A stretch of DNA of 64,000 nucleotides from Halobacterium noricense (GTDB taxonomy: Archaea; Halobacteriota; Halobacteria; Halobacteriales; Halobacteriaceae), in NCBI RefSeq assembly GCF_021233435.1, contig NZ_CP089468.1, forward strand, positions 2,776,597 through 2,840,596. Reading direction: 5' to 3'. The notes below the pieces were generated by a model. It was not told the origin of the DNA. It searched no databases and saw only the letters and a program-made list of their open reading frames with translations. The position numbers were made by a program, and so were the translations under genes. Positions 8,257 to 17,682 of this stretch are shown here, piece after piece (position 1 is the stretch's first letter; every line of letters starts with the position of its first letter).

Positions 8257-10896
8257 ATGACGAACATTCCGGACAGCTACGACCCCGACCGCATCGAGAC
8301 CGAGTGGCAAGACGACTGGCAGGACTCCGACGTCTACGAGTTCGACCCCGCCGAGTCGGACACCCAGTACGTCGTCGACACGCCGCCGCCGTACCCCACC
8401 GGGAACCTCCACCTCGGCCACGGCCTGCAGTGGTCGTACATCGACTTCGTCGCGCGCTTCCACCGCCTGCAGGGCGACGCCGTCCTCTTCCCGCAGGGCT
8501 GGGACTGCCACGGCCTCCCGACCGAAGTCAAAGTCGAGGAGAACCACGACATCCACCGCACGGACGTCTCCCGCGAGGAGTTCCGGGAGATGTGCGTCGA
8601 GCACACCGAGGCCCGCATCTCGGAGATGAAACAGACGATGCGGGAGCTGGGCTTCTCCCAGGACTGGTCGGCGGAGTTCCGCACGATGGACCCCGAGTAC
8701 TGGGGACAGACGCAGTCGTCGTTCGTCGAGATGGCCGACCAGGAGATGGTCTACCGCGACGAGCACCCCGTCAACTGGTGCCCGCGCTGCGAGACCGCCA
8801 TCGCGGACGCGGAAGTCGAGAACGTCGACCGCGAGGGCACGCTGTACTACGTCACGTTCGAGGGCGTCGGCAACGACGACATCGAAATCGCGACCACGCG
8901 CCCGGAACTGCTGGCGGCCTGCGTCGGAATGGCGGTCGACCCCGACGACGAGCGCTTCGAGGGCCGCGTCGGCGACACGTTCGAGGTCCCGCTGTTCGGC
9001 CAGGAGGTCGAACTGCTCGCGGACGACGACGTCGACCCCGACTTCGGGACCGGCGCCGTCATGATTTGTACGTTCGGGGACAAGCAGGACGTCGACTGGT
9101 GGGCCGAGTACGACCTCGACCTCCGGTCGGTGTTCACCGAGGACGGCCACCTCACCGAGGAGGCCGGCGACTTCGCGGGGCTGTCCATCGACGACGCGAA
9201 GGGCGAAATCGCGGACGCGCTCGACGACGAGGGCCACCTGAACGGCACCGAGCCCACCGAGCAGAGCGTCGGCGCGTGCTGGCGGTGTGACACGCCCATC
9301 GAGATTCTCTCCAAGGAGCAGTGGTTCGTCGAGGTCGACCAGGACCTCGTCCTGGAGAAGGCCGAGGAGGTCGAGTGGATTCCCGAGCACATGCACGACC
9401 GCCTCGTCGACTGGGCGGAGGGCATGGAGTGGGACTGGGTCATCTCCCGCCAGCGCGTCTTCGCGACGCCGATTCCCGCCTGGGAGTGCACCGATTGTGG
9501 CCACTGGCACATCGCGGACCGCGCCGAGACGCCGGTCGACCCCGACGAGGAAGACCCCGCTGTCGGCGCGTGTCCCGAGTGTGACAGCCACGACTGGCGC
9601 GGCGAGACCGACGTCATGGACACGTGGATGGACTCCTCGATTACGCCGCTGCACATCTCCGGGTGGCCCGAGGACATCGACCTCGACGAGTTCGAACCCG
9701 TCGGCCTGCGGCCGCAGGGCCACGACATCATCCGCACGTGGGCGTTCTACACGCTCCTGCGGACGGGCGCGCTCACCGACGAAGCGCCGTGGGACGACAT
9801 CCTCGTCAACGGCATGGTGTTCGGCCCGGACGGCAACAAGATGTCCAAGTCCCGCGGGAACGTGGTCGCGCCCGACGAGGCCATCGAGGAGTACTCCGCG
9901 GACGCCGTCCGCCAGGCACTCGCGCTCGGCGGCCAGCCCGGCAGCGACGTCCAGTTCCAGTGGAAGGAGGTCAAGTCCGCCTCCCGCTTCCTCACGAAGC
10001 TCTGGAACATCGTGAAGTTCGCGGGCGGGCACTTCGACGAGGACACGCCCGACGTCAGCGACCCGGCCTACCGGGACGCCGACCGCTGGCTGCTCTCGGA
10101 ACTGACGCGGGTCGCCGACGAGGTCGAAGCCGAGATGGAGGCGTACCGCTTCGACACCGCGCTGCGCACGCTCCGCGAGTTCGCGTGGGAGGACCTCGCC
10201 GACGACTACGTCGAGCTGGTCAAAGGCCGGCTGTACAACGGCCGGCCGGGCGAGCGCGCCGCTGCCGAGAAGACCCTCTACACCGCGGTTACGGCGGTCG
10301 TCCGGATGCTGTCGCCGTTCAGCCCGCACGTCACGGAGGAAATCTGGAACCACCTCCCGGGCACCGAGGGCAGCGTCCACAACGCCGCGTGGCCCGAGGT
10401 CGACATGCTCGACGAGGACGCGGAGGTCGCCGGCGAGTACATCGCCGAGACCGCCAGCGAGGTCCGCGCGTGGAAGTCCGAGAACCACATCCCGCTGAAC
10501 GAACCCCTCGACCGCATCGAGCTCTACTTCGAGCCCGGCCAGGAGGCGAGCCTCGACACGTACGACCTCAGCGAGACCGTCAACGCCCCCATCAAGCTCG
10601 TGGAGGGCCGCCCGGACATCGAACTCGTCCCGGTCGAGGTCGACGCCGACGAGTCCGAAATCGGCCCCGAGTTCCGCAGCGAGGCGGGCGCGGTGATGCA
10701 GGCCGTCGACGCCGCCGACCCCGCCGAGATTCAGGCGCAGATGCACTCCGGCGACGTCGTCACCGTCGAAGCCGCCGGCGAGACGTACGAACTCGACGCC
10801 GACTGGCTGACCGTCGAGACGGAGTACCACGCCCAGACCGGCGAGGAAGTCGCCGTCATCGAGACGTCGTTCGGCACCGTCCTCGTCTACGAGTAG
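8257..10896 (+). CDS. valS: Valyl-tRNA synthetase
   Basis: 879 residues, class I synthetase charging tRNA-Val. HIGH box is HLGH (52-55) in [20 protein letters not shown] is at 528-532. Assignment to valine rather than isoleucine rests on the archaeal ValRS pattern [45 protein letters not shown] and [18 protein letters not shown]. The CP1 editing domain lies between the two signature motifs, and an anticodon-binding domain follows KMSKS. It has no Shine-Dalgarno sequence before ATG 8257; the leader carries the mini-ORF at 8161. ATG start agrees with the conserved N-terminus [10 protein letters not shown]. Confidence 0.96.
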   Translation: MTNIPDSYDPDRIETEWQDDWQDSDVYEFDPAESDTQYVVDTPPPYPTGNLHLGHGLQWSYIDFVARFHRLQGDAVLFPQGWDCHGLPTEVKVEENHDIHRTDVSREEFREMCVEHTEARISEMKQTMRELGFSQDWSAEFRTMDPEYWGQTQSSFVEMADQEMVYRDEHPVNWCPRCETAIADAEVENVDREGTLYYVTFEGVGNDDIEIATTRPELLAACVGMAVDPDDERFEGRVGDTFEVPLFGQEVELLADDDVDPDFGTGAVMICTFGDKQDVDWWAEYDLDLRSVFTEDGHLTEEAGDFAGLSIDDAKGEIADALDDEGHLNGTEPTEQSVGACWRCDTPIEILSKEQWFVEVDQDLVLEKAEEVEWIPEHMHDRLVDWAEGMEWDWVISRQRVFATPIPAWECTDCGHWHIADRAETPVDPDEEDPAVGACPECDSHDWRGETDVMDTWMDSSITPLHISGWPEDIDLDEFEPVGLRPQGHDIIRTWAFYTLLRTGALTDEAPWDDILVNGMVFGPDGNKMSKSRGNVVAPDEAIEEYSADAVRQALALGGQPGSDVQFQWKEVKSASRFLTKLWNIVKFAGGHFDEDTPDVSDPAYRDADRWLLSELTRVADEVEAEMEAYRFDTALRTLREFAWEDLADDYVELVKGRLYNGRPGERAAAEKTLYTAVTAVVRMLSPFSPHVTEEIWNHLPGTEGSVHNAAWPEVDMLDEDAEVAGEYIAETASEVRAWKSENHIPLNEPLDRIELYFEPGQEASLDTYDLSETVNAPIKLVEGRPDIELVPVEVDADESEIGPEFRSEAGAVMQAVDAADPAEIQAQMHSGDVVTVEAAGETYELDADWLTVETEYHAQTGEEVAVIETSFGTVLVYE

Positions 10897-10939
10897 GGCG
10901 GCCACCACCTTCTACTGGCGCGCGAGCGACCTCGCGAGC

Positions 10940-11356
10940 ATGGTCGACCCAACAGCGCCACGAATCGAGGACGTCGTACGCCTCCCCGAGGACGCGTTCC
11001 TCGATCAGGTCGCGGAGACGATGCACGCAGAAGACGTCGGCAGTGTCGTCGTCACGAGCGACACGACCGACCTCACAGGCATCGTCACTGACCGGGACCT
11101 CGCGCTCGCACTCCGGGACGGCATCGACCCCGAACAGACGACCGTGGACGAGGTGATGACGCCCGATCCCGTCACGGCCGAGAAGAGCGCGGAGATATTC
11201 GAAGTCGTGGAGACGATGCGCGACGAGGGCGTCCGCCGGCTCCCGCTCGTGGACGACGCGGGCGACGTCGTCCGGCTGGTGAGCCTCGACGACGCGCTCG
11301 TGTTGCTCGGCGAGGAGATGGCCGACGTCGCGGGACTCGTCGAAGCACAGGTGTAG
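10940..11356 (+). CDS. CBS domain pair protein
   Basis: 138 residues made only of two CBS motifs (about 10-62 and 72-125), shown by VGSVVVTSDTTDLTGIVTDRDLALAL, the linker VDEVMTPDPVT and VRRLPLVDDAGDVVRLVSLDD. Such pairs bind adenosyl nucleotides and act as sensors, usually on a partner protein. Neighbours (valS before, aminopeptidase after) do not reveal the partner. Confidence 0.9.
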   Translation: MVDPTAPRIEDVVRLPEDAFLDQVAETMHAEDVGSVVVTSDTTDLTGIVTDRDLALALRDGIDPEQTTVDEVMTPDPVTAEKSAEIFEVVETMRDEGVRRLPLVDDAGDVVRLVSLDDALVLLGEEMADVAGLVEAQV

Positions 11357-11413
11357 CCCCCAGCACCGTCCGGAACCCGGCTGCTTTTTCGCCGCCGCCC
11401 GCGAGAGCAGGAT

Positions 11414-12517
11414 ATGGACCCCCGCATCGAGGACCACGCCGAAGTGCTGGTGGACTGGAGCGCGCGCGTCGACGCTGGTGACGACGTCGTGTTGCGCGTC
11501 GGCCCGGACGCCCACGAGCTCGCGGTTGCGGTCGCCGAGACGGTCGGCGAGCGCGGCGCGAATCTCGTCTCCGTCTACGACTCGAACGAACTCCAGCGCG
11601 CGTGGGCGCTCGCCCACGGCGACGACTTCGACGAGGACCCCGAGTACGAACTCGCGCTCTACGAGAACGCCGACGTCGTGCTCTCCATCGGCGGCGGCCG
11701 CAACACCAGCGAGGGCTCGGACATCCCCGCGGAGACACGGCGCGCGCAGTCGAAAGCCCGGCAAGGCATCCGGGAGGCCCGGATGGACACGGACTGGGTG
11801 TCGACGGTCCACCCGACGCGGTCGCTCGCCCAGCAGGCGAACATGTCCTTCGCGGAGTACCGGGAGTTCGCGTACGACGCCATCCTCCGCGACTGGGAGA
11901 GCCTCGCCGACCAGATGGCGAACATGAAAGAGATTCTCGACGCGGGCAGCGAGGTCCGGCTCGTCAAGGAGGACACCGACCTCACCATGAGCATCGAGAA
12001 CCGGACTGCCGTGAACTCCGCGGCGTCCGTCGAATACGACTCCCACAACCTCCCGTCCGGCGAGGTGTTCACCGCGCCCCACGCCACCGAGGGTGAGGTG
12101 TTCTTCGACGTCCCGATGACGATTCGCGGCGAGCGCGTGCAGGACGTCCACCTGACGTTCGAGGATGGCGAAGCCGTCGACTACAGCGCCGCCCAGAACG
12201 AGAGCGTTGTCGGCGAGGTGCTGGATACCGACGAGGGGTCGCGTCGTCTCGGGGAACTCGGTATCGGGATGAACCGCGGCATCGACCAATTCACCGACTC
12301 CATCCTCTTCGACGAAAAGATGGGCGATACCGTCCACCTCGCGGTCGGCCGCGCGTACGAATCCAACTACCCCGAGGGCCACGAGGACGAGGCCAACGAC
12401 TCCGCGGTCCACGTGGACATGATTACGGACGTCAGCGAGGACTCGTTCCTCGAAGTCGACGGGGAAGTCGTCCAGCGCGACGGGACGTTCCGGTGGGAAG
12501 ACGGGTTCGAAGCGTAA
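11414..12517 (+). CDS. Aminopeptidase, M29 (AmpS/thermophilic aminopeptidase) family
   Basis: 367 residues. Cytosolic metallo-aminopeptidase releasing N-terminal residues. Family marks: the N-terminal V-x-D-x-NELQR-like segment, EDTDLTMSIENR, SGEVFTAPHATEGEVFF (metal-binding Glu), and the C-terminal SILFDEKMGDTVHLAVGRAYE. Length fits the 370-410 typical of the family. ATG 11414 is preceded by only 57 bases after the CBS gene, so co-transcription is possible. Confidence 0.9.
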   Translation: MDPRIEDHAEVLVDWSARVDAGDDVVLRVGPDAHELAVAVAETVGERGANLVSVYDSNELQRAWALAHGDDFDEDPEYELALYENADVVLSIGGGRNTSEGSDIPAETRRAQSKARQGIREARMDTDWVSTVHPTRSLAQQANMSFAEYREFAYDAILRDWESLADQMANMKEILDAGSEVRLVKEDTDLTMSIENRTAVNSAASVEYDSHNLPSGEVFTAPHATEGEVFFDVPMTIRGERVQDVHLTFEDGEAVDYSAAQNESVVGEVLDTDEGSRRLGELGIGMNRGIDQFTDSILFDEKMGDTVHLAVGRAYESNYPEGHEDEANDSAVHVDMITDVSEDSFLEVDGEVVQRDGTFRWEDGFEA

Positions 12518-12611
12518 CGCGAGCGCGTACAGCCGATAGCGGTCGCTGTCTTTTAGCGTCCTGTCGAGCGACGCGAGACAGGGTTCGGGAGAGCAAGCTC
12601 TCGCGGCATAG

Positions 12612-12645
12612 ATTTTTGCGGGGTCGCGCATCGACTCCGCAAAAA
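12612..12645. terminator. Hairpin terminator between the aminopeptidase gene and rnpB
   Basis: TTTTTGCGG and CCGCAAAAA form the base of the stem, GTCG and CGAC the top, around a CGCAT loop. T-runs occur on both strands, so it can serve the aminopeptidase transcript and the RNase P RNA on the other strand. Confidence 0.55.
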
Positions 12646-12649
12646 GGTA

Positions 12650-13110
12650 CGAGCTCGAGGGGAGTAAGCCCCCTTCTGTTCGGCCTGGCATTCGGCTGAG
12701 CGTCCACACGGCCCCTTGCGGGCGTGTCGGGCTACCTTGCGCGCGTGGACTTGCACCGGCGGGGATTAGCCGTTCCATCGGTCCCCTTCCTTCAGCGAAC
12801 GGGGACGCCGTTCGCATCGGGGCTCGCGGTTACACCGCTCGCCCGTAACGTGGTCGGCTGACGCCGACCACGCCAGCTCACGGCTTGCGCCGTTCGCGTT
12901 TAACGCGGCGAAGCCGCGCTTCCCTCGGCGGGTTAGCTTCCTTCCCTCGCGGGTCGGGTCGCACGCCTCATCGGTGGGGGAGGGACGTGTCGTCTCTGTT
13001 CCAGTGCCGACGGTCTCCCGTCCCGGATTTGCATCCGGCCGCCTGCCCGAACGGGTGGGGGGACTTTCCTCATGCCTCTCGGCACGGGAGCCAGGCTCCC
13101 TCTGCTCGCT
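12650..13110 (-). ncRNA. rnpB: RNase P RNA
   Basis: Catalytic RNA that trims tRNA 5' ends. Read on the minus strand it contains the universal core GAGGAAAGTCC near the 5' end (about 13063-13073) and the partner core ACAGAAGGGGGCTTACT near the 3' end (about 12660-12680), 400 bases apart as in archaeal type A RNA. GCGAGC at the proposed 5' end can pair with GCTCGT at the 3' end as helix P1. A TATA-like CCCTTAAC at 13131-13138 sets the 5' end near 13108; a T5 run at 12641-12645 sets the 3' end. Ends are good to about ten bases. Confidence 0.92.
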
Positions 13111-13364
13111 GGTTCTAGGAGTGCCGCGGCGTTAAGGGGTTCGGTTGGGCGGGCCGTCGAAGCGCGTGTCGACGAACCACGTCGAGTATTCAACCTTGTG
13201 GCCGGCGGAATTATACAGAATCGTTGTCAACGTTCCAATCAGTACGCGCGAATCCGTCTCACGTTCCGCGATTCGGCCGTCCTACGCAGCCGAGGAGAAA
13301 TCCTTCACGGTTCTCGCCCGTGAGGGGAAGAGTTCAAGTTAATCCTTGCCATAAATAGAGTCGT
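13111..13364. promoter_or_regulatory. Divergent promoter region of rnpB and the AMMECR1 gene
   Basis: Minus-strand TATA (CCCTTAAC, 13131-13138) for rnpB. On the plus strand AAGTTAATCC at about 13335-13344 is 25-28 bases before ATG 13365, which fits a leaderless mRNA. No ORF between. Confidence 0.45.
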
Positions 13365-14000
13365 ATGGCCGAGGCCCAGTCAGTAGTACTTTCCTTCGAG
13401 GACGGCGCTCGGACGGTTGAACTAGCACGCGAATCCGTCGAGGCGTTCGTCCAGAACGGCCAGCGCGAGCAGCCCGGAAGCATGCGGGACGCCTTCTACA
13501 ACCGAACGAGCGCGTTCGTGCGATTGGAGTCGACCCACGGCCGCGGCCGACTCCGAGGCTGTGCGGGCGCCCAAGAGTCCGCCCGCGACCTCGGGAGCCG
13601 CGACCAGCAGCTCGGGCACGCCATCGTCGAGGCGTCCATCAAGGCCGCCTCGGAGGCGTCGTGTGGCTCCGAAGTCGAGGCCGCGGAGCTGCCGAACCTC
13701 CGCGTCTCCGTCTGCACCGTCTCGAATCTCGTTCTCACGGACGACCCCGTCGAGGACATCGAGCTCGGCGTGCACGGCGTCGCCATCGACGGCGACGGCA
13801 AGCACGGCTGGATGTATCCGACGCTGCCCGTCGAGAACGACTGGAGCGTCTTCGAGTACCTCGACCGGACGTGCCGGAAGGCGGGCCTCCCGAACGGCGC
13901 GTGGGAGGACGACGACGTGATGGTCACCCTCTTCGAGGGACAGGTGTTCCGGGAGACCGGCGAGGACGCCGAGGAACCCGTCGAAGAACTCACCGCGTAG
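13365..14000 (+). CDS. AMMECR1 domain protein
   Basis: 211 residues, single AMMECR1 domain. Seen: the near-invariant LRGC motif (here RLRGCAGAQES), the helix after it, and the C-terminal GVHGVAID-x-GKHGWMYPTLP and TCRKAGLP segments. The family is widespread in archaea and eukaryotes and its biochemical role is not settled; several members sit beside radical-SAM or MEMO-like genes, which is not the case here. Confidence 0.9.
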   Translation: MAEAQSVVLSFEDGARTVELARESVEAFVQNGQREQPGSMRDAFYNRTSAFVRLESTHGRGRLRGCAGAQESARDLGSRDQQLGHAIVEASIKAASEASCGSEVEAAELPNLRVSVCTVSNLVLTDDPVEDIELGVHGVAIDGDGKHGWMYPTLPVENDWSVFEYLDRTCRKAGLPNGAWEDDDVMVTLFEGQVFRETGEDAEEPVEELTA

Positions 14001-14015
14001 AAGCGCGCGCTACTG

Positions 14016-15170
14016 TTACTCCGCGCTATCCCTGAACCCGACACGCCCGGCGTCGTCGAGCGCGCGGTCGGCGGCGTTCTCGATGCTGAACGACCGGACG
14101 AGGTCGCCGTCCCGAATCAGCGGATCCAAAAGCGACGTGCCGTCCGTCGGGCCGGGGCGGGCGGCGAGGCCGACGTGGTGGCCGCCGTCGCGCGTGCGGT
14201 AGACGTCTTTCTTCCCGGAGAGCTTCCCGCGCTTGGCGGCGGGCTCGCCATCGACTTCCACGATGTCGAGCGCGAAGTCCACGGGGTCGGCGTTCGAGAC
14301 GTGGCTGCCGACGCCGAAGCCGTCCGCGACGTCCCTGAGCTCCCGGAGTTCCGTCGGGCCGAGACCGCCGCTGAGGAAGACGTCGACGTCGCGGCGGTCG
14401 CGGGCATCCAGCTCCCAGCGAATCTCGCGGACGATGTGCCGGAAGTCGCCGCGGCGCGAGCCCGTGGTGTCGAGGCGGACGCTGTCGAGGTCGTCGCCGA
14501 GTTCGTCGATGGCGCGCAGGACTTCGTCCTTCTCGTCGCTGTACGTGTCGCAGAGCGCAACCCGCGGGACCGACTCGTCGACGGCGTCGTCGAACGCGCG
14601 CCACGCCGCCTCCTGGTTGCCGCGCCCGAAGCAGATGAGGAGGGCGTGGGGCATCGTCCCGCCGGCTTCGCGCCCGATGACGTCGCCGGCGGCGAGGTGG
14701 GAGAATCCGTCGAGGCCGCCGACGAGCGCGGAGCGCTCGACCATCGCCGCAATCGAGGGGTGGACGTGGCGCGCGCCGAAGCTCAGCACCTGTGAGTCGG
14801 GCGCGGCGCGGCGGGCTTCGAGCGCGGCGGTCGCGACGCCGGAGGCATGCGAGAGGAAGCCCAGCAGCGAGGTTTCGTAGCGCGCGAAGTCGCGGTAGTC
14901 GCCCTCGATGCGGAGGACGGGGCCGCCGTCGAACAGCGTCCCCTCAGAGATAGCGTCCACGTCGACGGGGAGGCCTTCGAGGAGGTGGGCGGCGTCCTTG
15001 ACGCCCGCGAACAGTTCGAACTCCCCGGTCGGGAACTGGTCGGCGGTCACCTCCGTGACCACGCGGGGGTTCTTCCCGGCGAACTCCAGCGTCGTCTCGG
15101 TGCGCTCGAAGTACGCGTCGGTCGCGCGGCCGCTCTCGATGGCCTCCGGCGGCACGACGTCGAAGGTCAC
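14016..15170 (-). CDS. pncB: Nicotinate phosphoribosyltransferase
   Basis: 384 residues. Joins nicotinate to PRPP to give nicotinate mononucleotide, the committed step of NAD salvage. The archaeal short form is shown by FGARHVHPSIAAMVERSALVG, VRLDTTGSRRGDF, the barrel strand DVFLSGGLG and GVGSHVSNADPVDFALDIVEVDG. Its likely partner, nicotinamidase, lies 1.8 kb to the right; the two could feed one salvage route although transcribed separately. Confidence 0.93.
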   Translation of the reverse strand: MTFDVVPPEAIESGRATDAYFERTETTLEFAGKNPRVVTEVTADQFPTGEFELFAGVKDAAHLLEGLPVDVDAISEGTLFDGGPVLRIEGDYRDFARYETSLLGFLSHASGVATAALEARRAAPDSQVLSFGARHVHPSIAAMVERSALVGGLDGFSHLAAGDVIGREAGGTMPHALLICFGRGNQEAAWRAFDDAVDESVPRVALCDTYSDEKDEVLRAIDELGDDLDSVRLDTTGSRRGDFRHIVREIRWELDARDRRDVDVFLSGGLGPTELRELRDVADGFGVGSHVSNADPVDFALDIVEVDGEPAAKRGKLSGKKDVYRTRDGGHHVGLAARPGPTDGTSLLDPLIRDGDLVRSFSIENAADRALDDAGRVGFRDSAE

Positions 15171-15237
15171 GCAACCACCCGGCGAGTAGCCTGCATGCCT
15201 GCGGGTAGACCCGCCCCAGCGAAAAAGCCTCGCCTCC

Positions 15238-16677
15238 CTACTTCGAGTGGACGTCGTCGAGGTCGTCGGTTGTCGGCGCGTTCACGATAGTGACTTCGTT
15301 CCCGGAGCGCGTGACGCGGAACGCGTCCGCGAACTCGCTCTCGTTCTCGGGGATGCGCCAGCGCGCGGTCTGGGCATCGACGCGCTCGCCACCCCAGTAC
15401 TGGAGGAGTTGGCGGTACGTCCGCGCGAACTCGCGGGCCTCGCCGTCGGAGTCGAAGGCGAGCCGCCACGTGTACGCGGTCTCGGTGCCGTTCTCGTACA
15501 CCCAGAGCTGCTCGCCGTCCCAGCCCGCGACGGGCTGGGTGGCGTAGTCGAACGGCGAATCCTGGTCGATGTTGCCGTTCGCGCCGTAGTTCAGCGGGTT
15601 CAACACGGCGTCCTGCGGGTGGCGGTCCTGCTCGTAGGCGGGGTAGCCGAACATCGCGGTGAGCCCGCCGACGCCGACTTCGCCGTGGGGCGCGCGGCCG
15701 CCCGGCGTGACGCGCTCCCAGTCGTCGCTAGAGCGGTCGGGAAGCGTGACGTCGCGGGGCTGGTCGCTGCCGTACTTCTCGGGCTGGGCAACCTGCTCGG
15801 AGGACGCCGGCGGCTCGTCGTAGACGCCCGCGACCGCGTCCCAGCCGCCGTCACTGTGGACGTGCTCGACGAACGCCGACCCCGCGCTGTACGGGAAGTA
15901 CTTCATCATGTAGACGCCGAGGTGGATGCTCCCGCCGCCCCCGCCACCACCGCCCGCGGCTTCGGGCGTGGCGCACTCCCACTCGGCACCGCAACGGTCG
16001 CCGTACTGGCTGTCGAGGAAGCTCGCTTCGCCCTCGATGAGGCCGTTGTGGGCGTTGGCCTTGTCCCGGGTGGGCGAGGAGAAGTTCGCCTGGAAGTTCC
16101 GGAACTGCAGCGCGTGCATCAGCTCGTGACCGAGCGTGTTCTCGTCGATGGTCGGTGTCTCGGACTCGGCGATGACGACGATGCGGTCGTCCCGTGGCGT
16201 GTAGAATCCGAGCACGTTCGACCCGCGGTTGGAGTTCTGGACGGACAGCGAGTCGTTGCGCTCGCCGACGAGGAACAGCGCCTCGAATTTCACGTTGTCG
16301 AACGTCGCCATCGCGTCGCTGGAGTTCCCGGAGCCGGTGTACTCGTCGCGGTACGTCGACCGCGAAATGACGTCCACGGGGACCGGCTCCTCGAATTCGA
16401 GGCTGCGGAGCTGTTCGACCCGCGCCATCGACCGATTGATGACCTGGTCGCGTTCGGTTTCGTTGAGGCCGTCGTCGACGGTCACGGGGAGGGACTCGTT
16501 GTGCCAGTAGCCGCCCTCCCAGCCGAGCGTGTCGCCGGCGGGGTCGGCGTAGTCGAAGTCGCTCGTCGCGGGCGCAGTCGTGGTCTCGACGGCCCCGCCA
16601 CCAGTCCCAGCGGGGGACTGACAGCCGGCGAGCACGACCAGCGCGACGAACGCCACGGCCAGAGTACGGCGTGTCAT
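15238..16677 (-). CDS. Surface lipoprotein with HExxH motif (Hvo_1808-like family)
   Basis: 479 residues from ATG 16677. The signal peptide ends in VLAGC (C19), a lipobox. The exported domain has an HELMH zinc-protease-like motif (184-188) and downstream glutamates in GLIEGEASFLDSQYG (about 213-227) that could complete a gluzincin metal site. An octaglycine turn follows EAAG. It matches a haloarchaeal cell-surface family known by the Haloferax name Hvo_1808; protease activity is inferred, not shown. A half-copy of the pncA palindrome (GTGTTCAGATAAG, 16741-16753) lies 64 bases before its start. Confidence 0.82.
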   Translation of the reverse strand: MTRRTLAVAFVALVVLAGCQSPAGTGGGAVETTTAPATSDFDYADPAGDTLGWEGGYWHNESLPVTVDDGLNETERDQVINRSMARVEQLRSLEFEEPVPVDVISRSTYRDEYTGSGNSSDAMATFDNVKFEALFLVGERNDSLSVQNSNRGSNVLGFYTPRDDRIVVIAESETPTIDENTLGHELMHALQFRNFQANFSSPTRDKANAHNGLIEGEASFLDSQYGDRCGAEWECATPEAAGGGGGGGGSIHLGVYMMKYFPYSAGSAFVEHVHSDGGWDAVAGVYDEPPASSEQVAQPEKYGSDQPRDVTLPDRSSDDWERVTPGGRAPHGEVGVGGLTAMFGYPAYEQDRHPQDAVLNPLNYGANGNIDQDSPFDYATQPVAGWDGEQLWVYENGTETAYTWRLAFDSDGEAREFARTYRQLLQYWGGERVDAQTARWRIPENESEFADAFRVTRSGNEVTIVNAPTTDDLDDVHSK

Positions 16678-16786
16678 TACACGCGGTTCGGTCTCGACGG
16701 GGTAAAACGCTACGCACAGGCACACCGCGCGTGGGCGGCAGTGTTCAGATAAGCAGACGAAAGTAGCGGAGATGCCGTTGCGTTTT

Positions 16787-16902
16787 GAAAGCCCTCGGTG
16801 GTCTCGACTCCCGCGGCTCGCTGCGCGCGTTCGCTCCCGTTGGTCGCTCACGTGCTTACGTCGCCGGGGTTCGTCGAGACCGCCTCGCCCTTTCAATCCA
16901 CC
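16787..16902 (-). repeat. Dispersed element, copy A
   Basis: Read on the minus strand it starts GGTGGATTGAAAGGGCGAGG and ends CCGAGGGCTTTC, exactly the ends of copy B at 19267-19390, with a different middle. The end bases GAAAG and CTTTC can pair. No protein coding. It resembles a small non-autonomous repeat or a structured RNA. Confidence 0.6.
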
Positions 16903-16932
16903 AGGAAATCGGCTGGTTCGCCGGCTGAAGCT

Positions 16933-16960
16933 GTGTTCAGATGAATCCTTATCTGAACAC
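16933..16960. promoter_or_regulatory. Perfect palindrome upstream of pncA
   Basis: GTGTTCAGAT, eight-base spacer, ATCTGAACAC. It ends 53 bases before the pncA ATG, just upstream of the TATA region, where archaeal activators often bind. The same word with three more bases occurs at 16741-16753 near the divergent gene. Confidence 0.55.
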
Positions 16961-17013
16961 TACCCGCGTGGGCTGGCCCAACGGCTTAGTGGCTCGCCGG
17001 CGAGCACTCGCGC

Positions 17014-17586
17014 ATGGAGTTCGACCCCGACAGCACCGCGGTCGTCGTCGTGGACGTCCAGAACGGCTTCTGCCACCCCGAAGGGAGTCTGTACGCACCC
17101 GCCAGCGAGGAGGTCGTCGACCCCGTGACGGCCCTCGTCTCCCGAGCGCGGGAAGCGGACGCGAGCGTCGTCTGCACGCGGGACGTCCACCCGCCCGAAC
17201 AGTTCGAGGACAATCGCTACTACGACGAGTTCGAGCGCTGGGGCGAACACGTCGTCGAGGGGACGTGGGATGCCCAGCTCCACGACCGCCTCGACGTGCG
17301 CGACGAGGACTACGTCGTGGAGAAACACACCTACGACGCGTTCTACCAGACCGGCCTCGAAGGCCACCTCGACACGCACGGCGTCGACGACCTGCTGGTC
17401 TGTGGGACGCTGGCGAACGTCTGCGTGCTCCACACCGCGGGGAGCGCGGGCCTGCGGGACTACCGGCCGGTGCTCGTCGAGGACGCAATCGGCTACATCG
17501 AGGAAGAACACCGCGAGTACGCCCTCGACCACGCCGACTGGCTGTTCGGCGAGGTCCTCGACCGCGAAGAGGTCGCGTTCCGATAG
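17014..17586 (+). CDS. pncA: Nicotinamidase, isochorismatase-like hydrolase
   Basis: 190 residues. Hydrolyses nicotinamide to nicotinate for pncB. The Cys-Asp-Lys catalytic triad is intact: D14 in VVVDVQNGF, K104 in VEKHTYDAF and C137 in GTLANVCVLHTA. CTRDVHPPEQF (54-64) supplies the metal-site Asp and His typical of nicotinamidases rather than plain isochorismatases. ATG 17014 follows the palindrome region; no second gene is linked on this strand. Confidence 0.88.
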   Translation: MEFDPDSTAVVVVDVQNGFCHPEGSLYAPASEEVVDPVTALVSRAREADASVVCTRDVHPPEQFEDNRYYDEFERWGEHVVEGTWDAQLHDRLDVRDEDYVVEKHTYDAFYQTGLEGHLDTHGVDDLLVCGTLANVCVLHTAGSAGLRDYRPVLVEDAIGYIEEEHREYALDHADWLFGEVLDREEVAFR

Positions 17587-17682
17587 GAGCGCTGCGCCGG
17601 CGGCGAACAGCAACACGAGCACGTACGCGGCGACGATTAAGAGCGTGGGCGGGTCTCGACGCGACGCGGCCCCAGGGAACCG

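Larger units (their letters stand above)
16678..17013. promoter_or_regulatory. Divergent regulatory region between surface protein and pncA
   Basis: 336 bases without a gene. From left to right: the half-site GTGTTCAGATAAG (16741-16753), dispersed element copy A (16787-16902, minus), and the perfect palindrome at 16933-16960. A weak TATA (GGCTTAGTGG, about 16982-16991) sits 25-30 bases before pncA. Confidence 0.55.

Noticed and set aside
8161-8257. T-box riboswitch before valS
   Set aside because: T-boxes are not known in archaea and no specifier stem or T-box consensus is visible; the mini-ORF explains the region better.
8206-10908. 900-codon open frame antisense to valS
   Set aside because: GC-rich codons of valS leave few stops on the opposite strand; the translation is low-complexity Val/Arg/Asp with no domain, whereas valS has complete motifs.
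12885-13323. Small ORFs in the rnpB region
   Set aside because: The interval is RNase P RNA on the minus strand, shown by both conserved core sequences.
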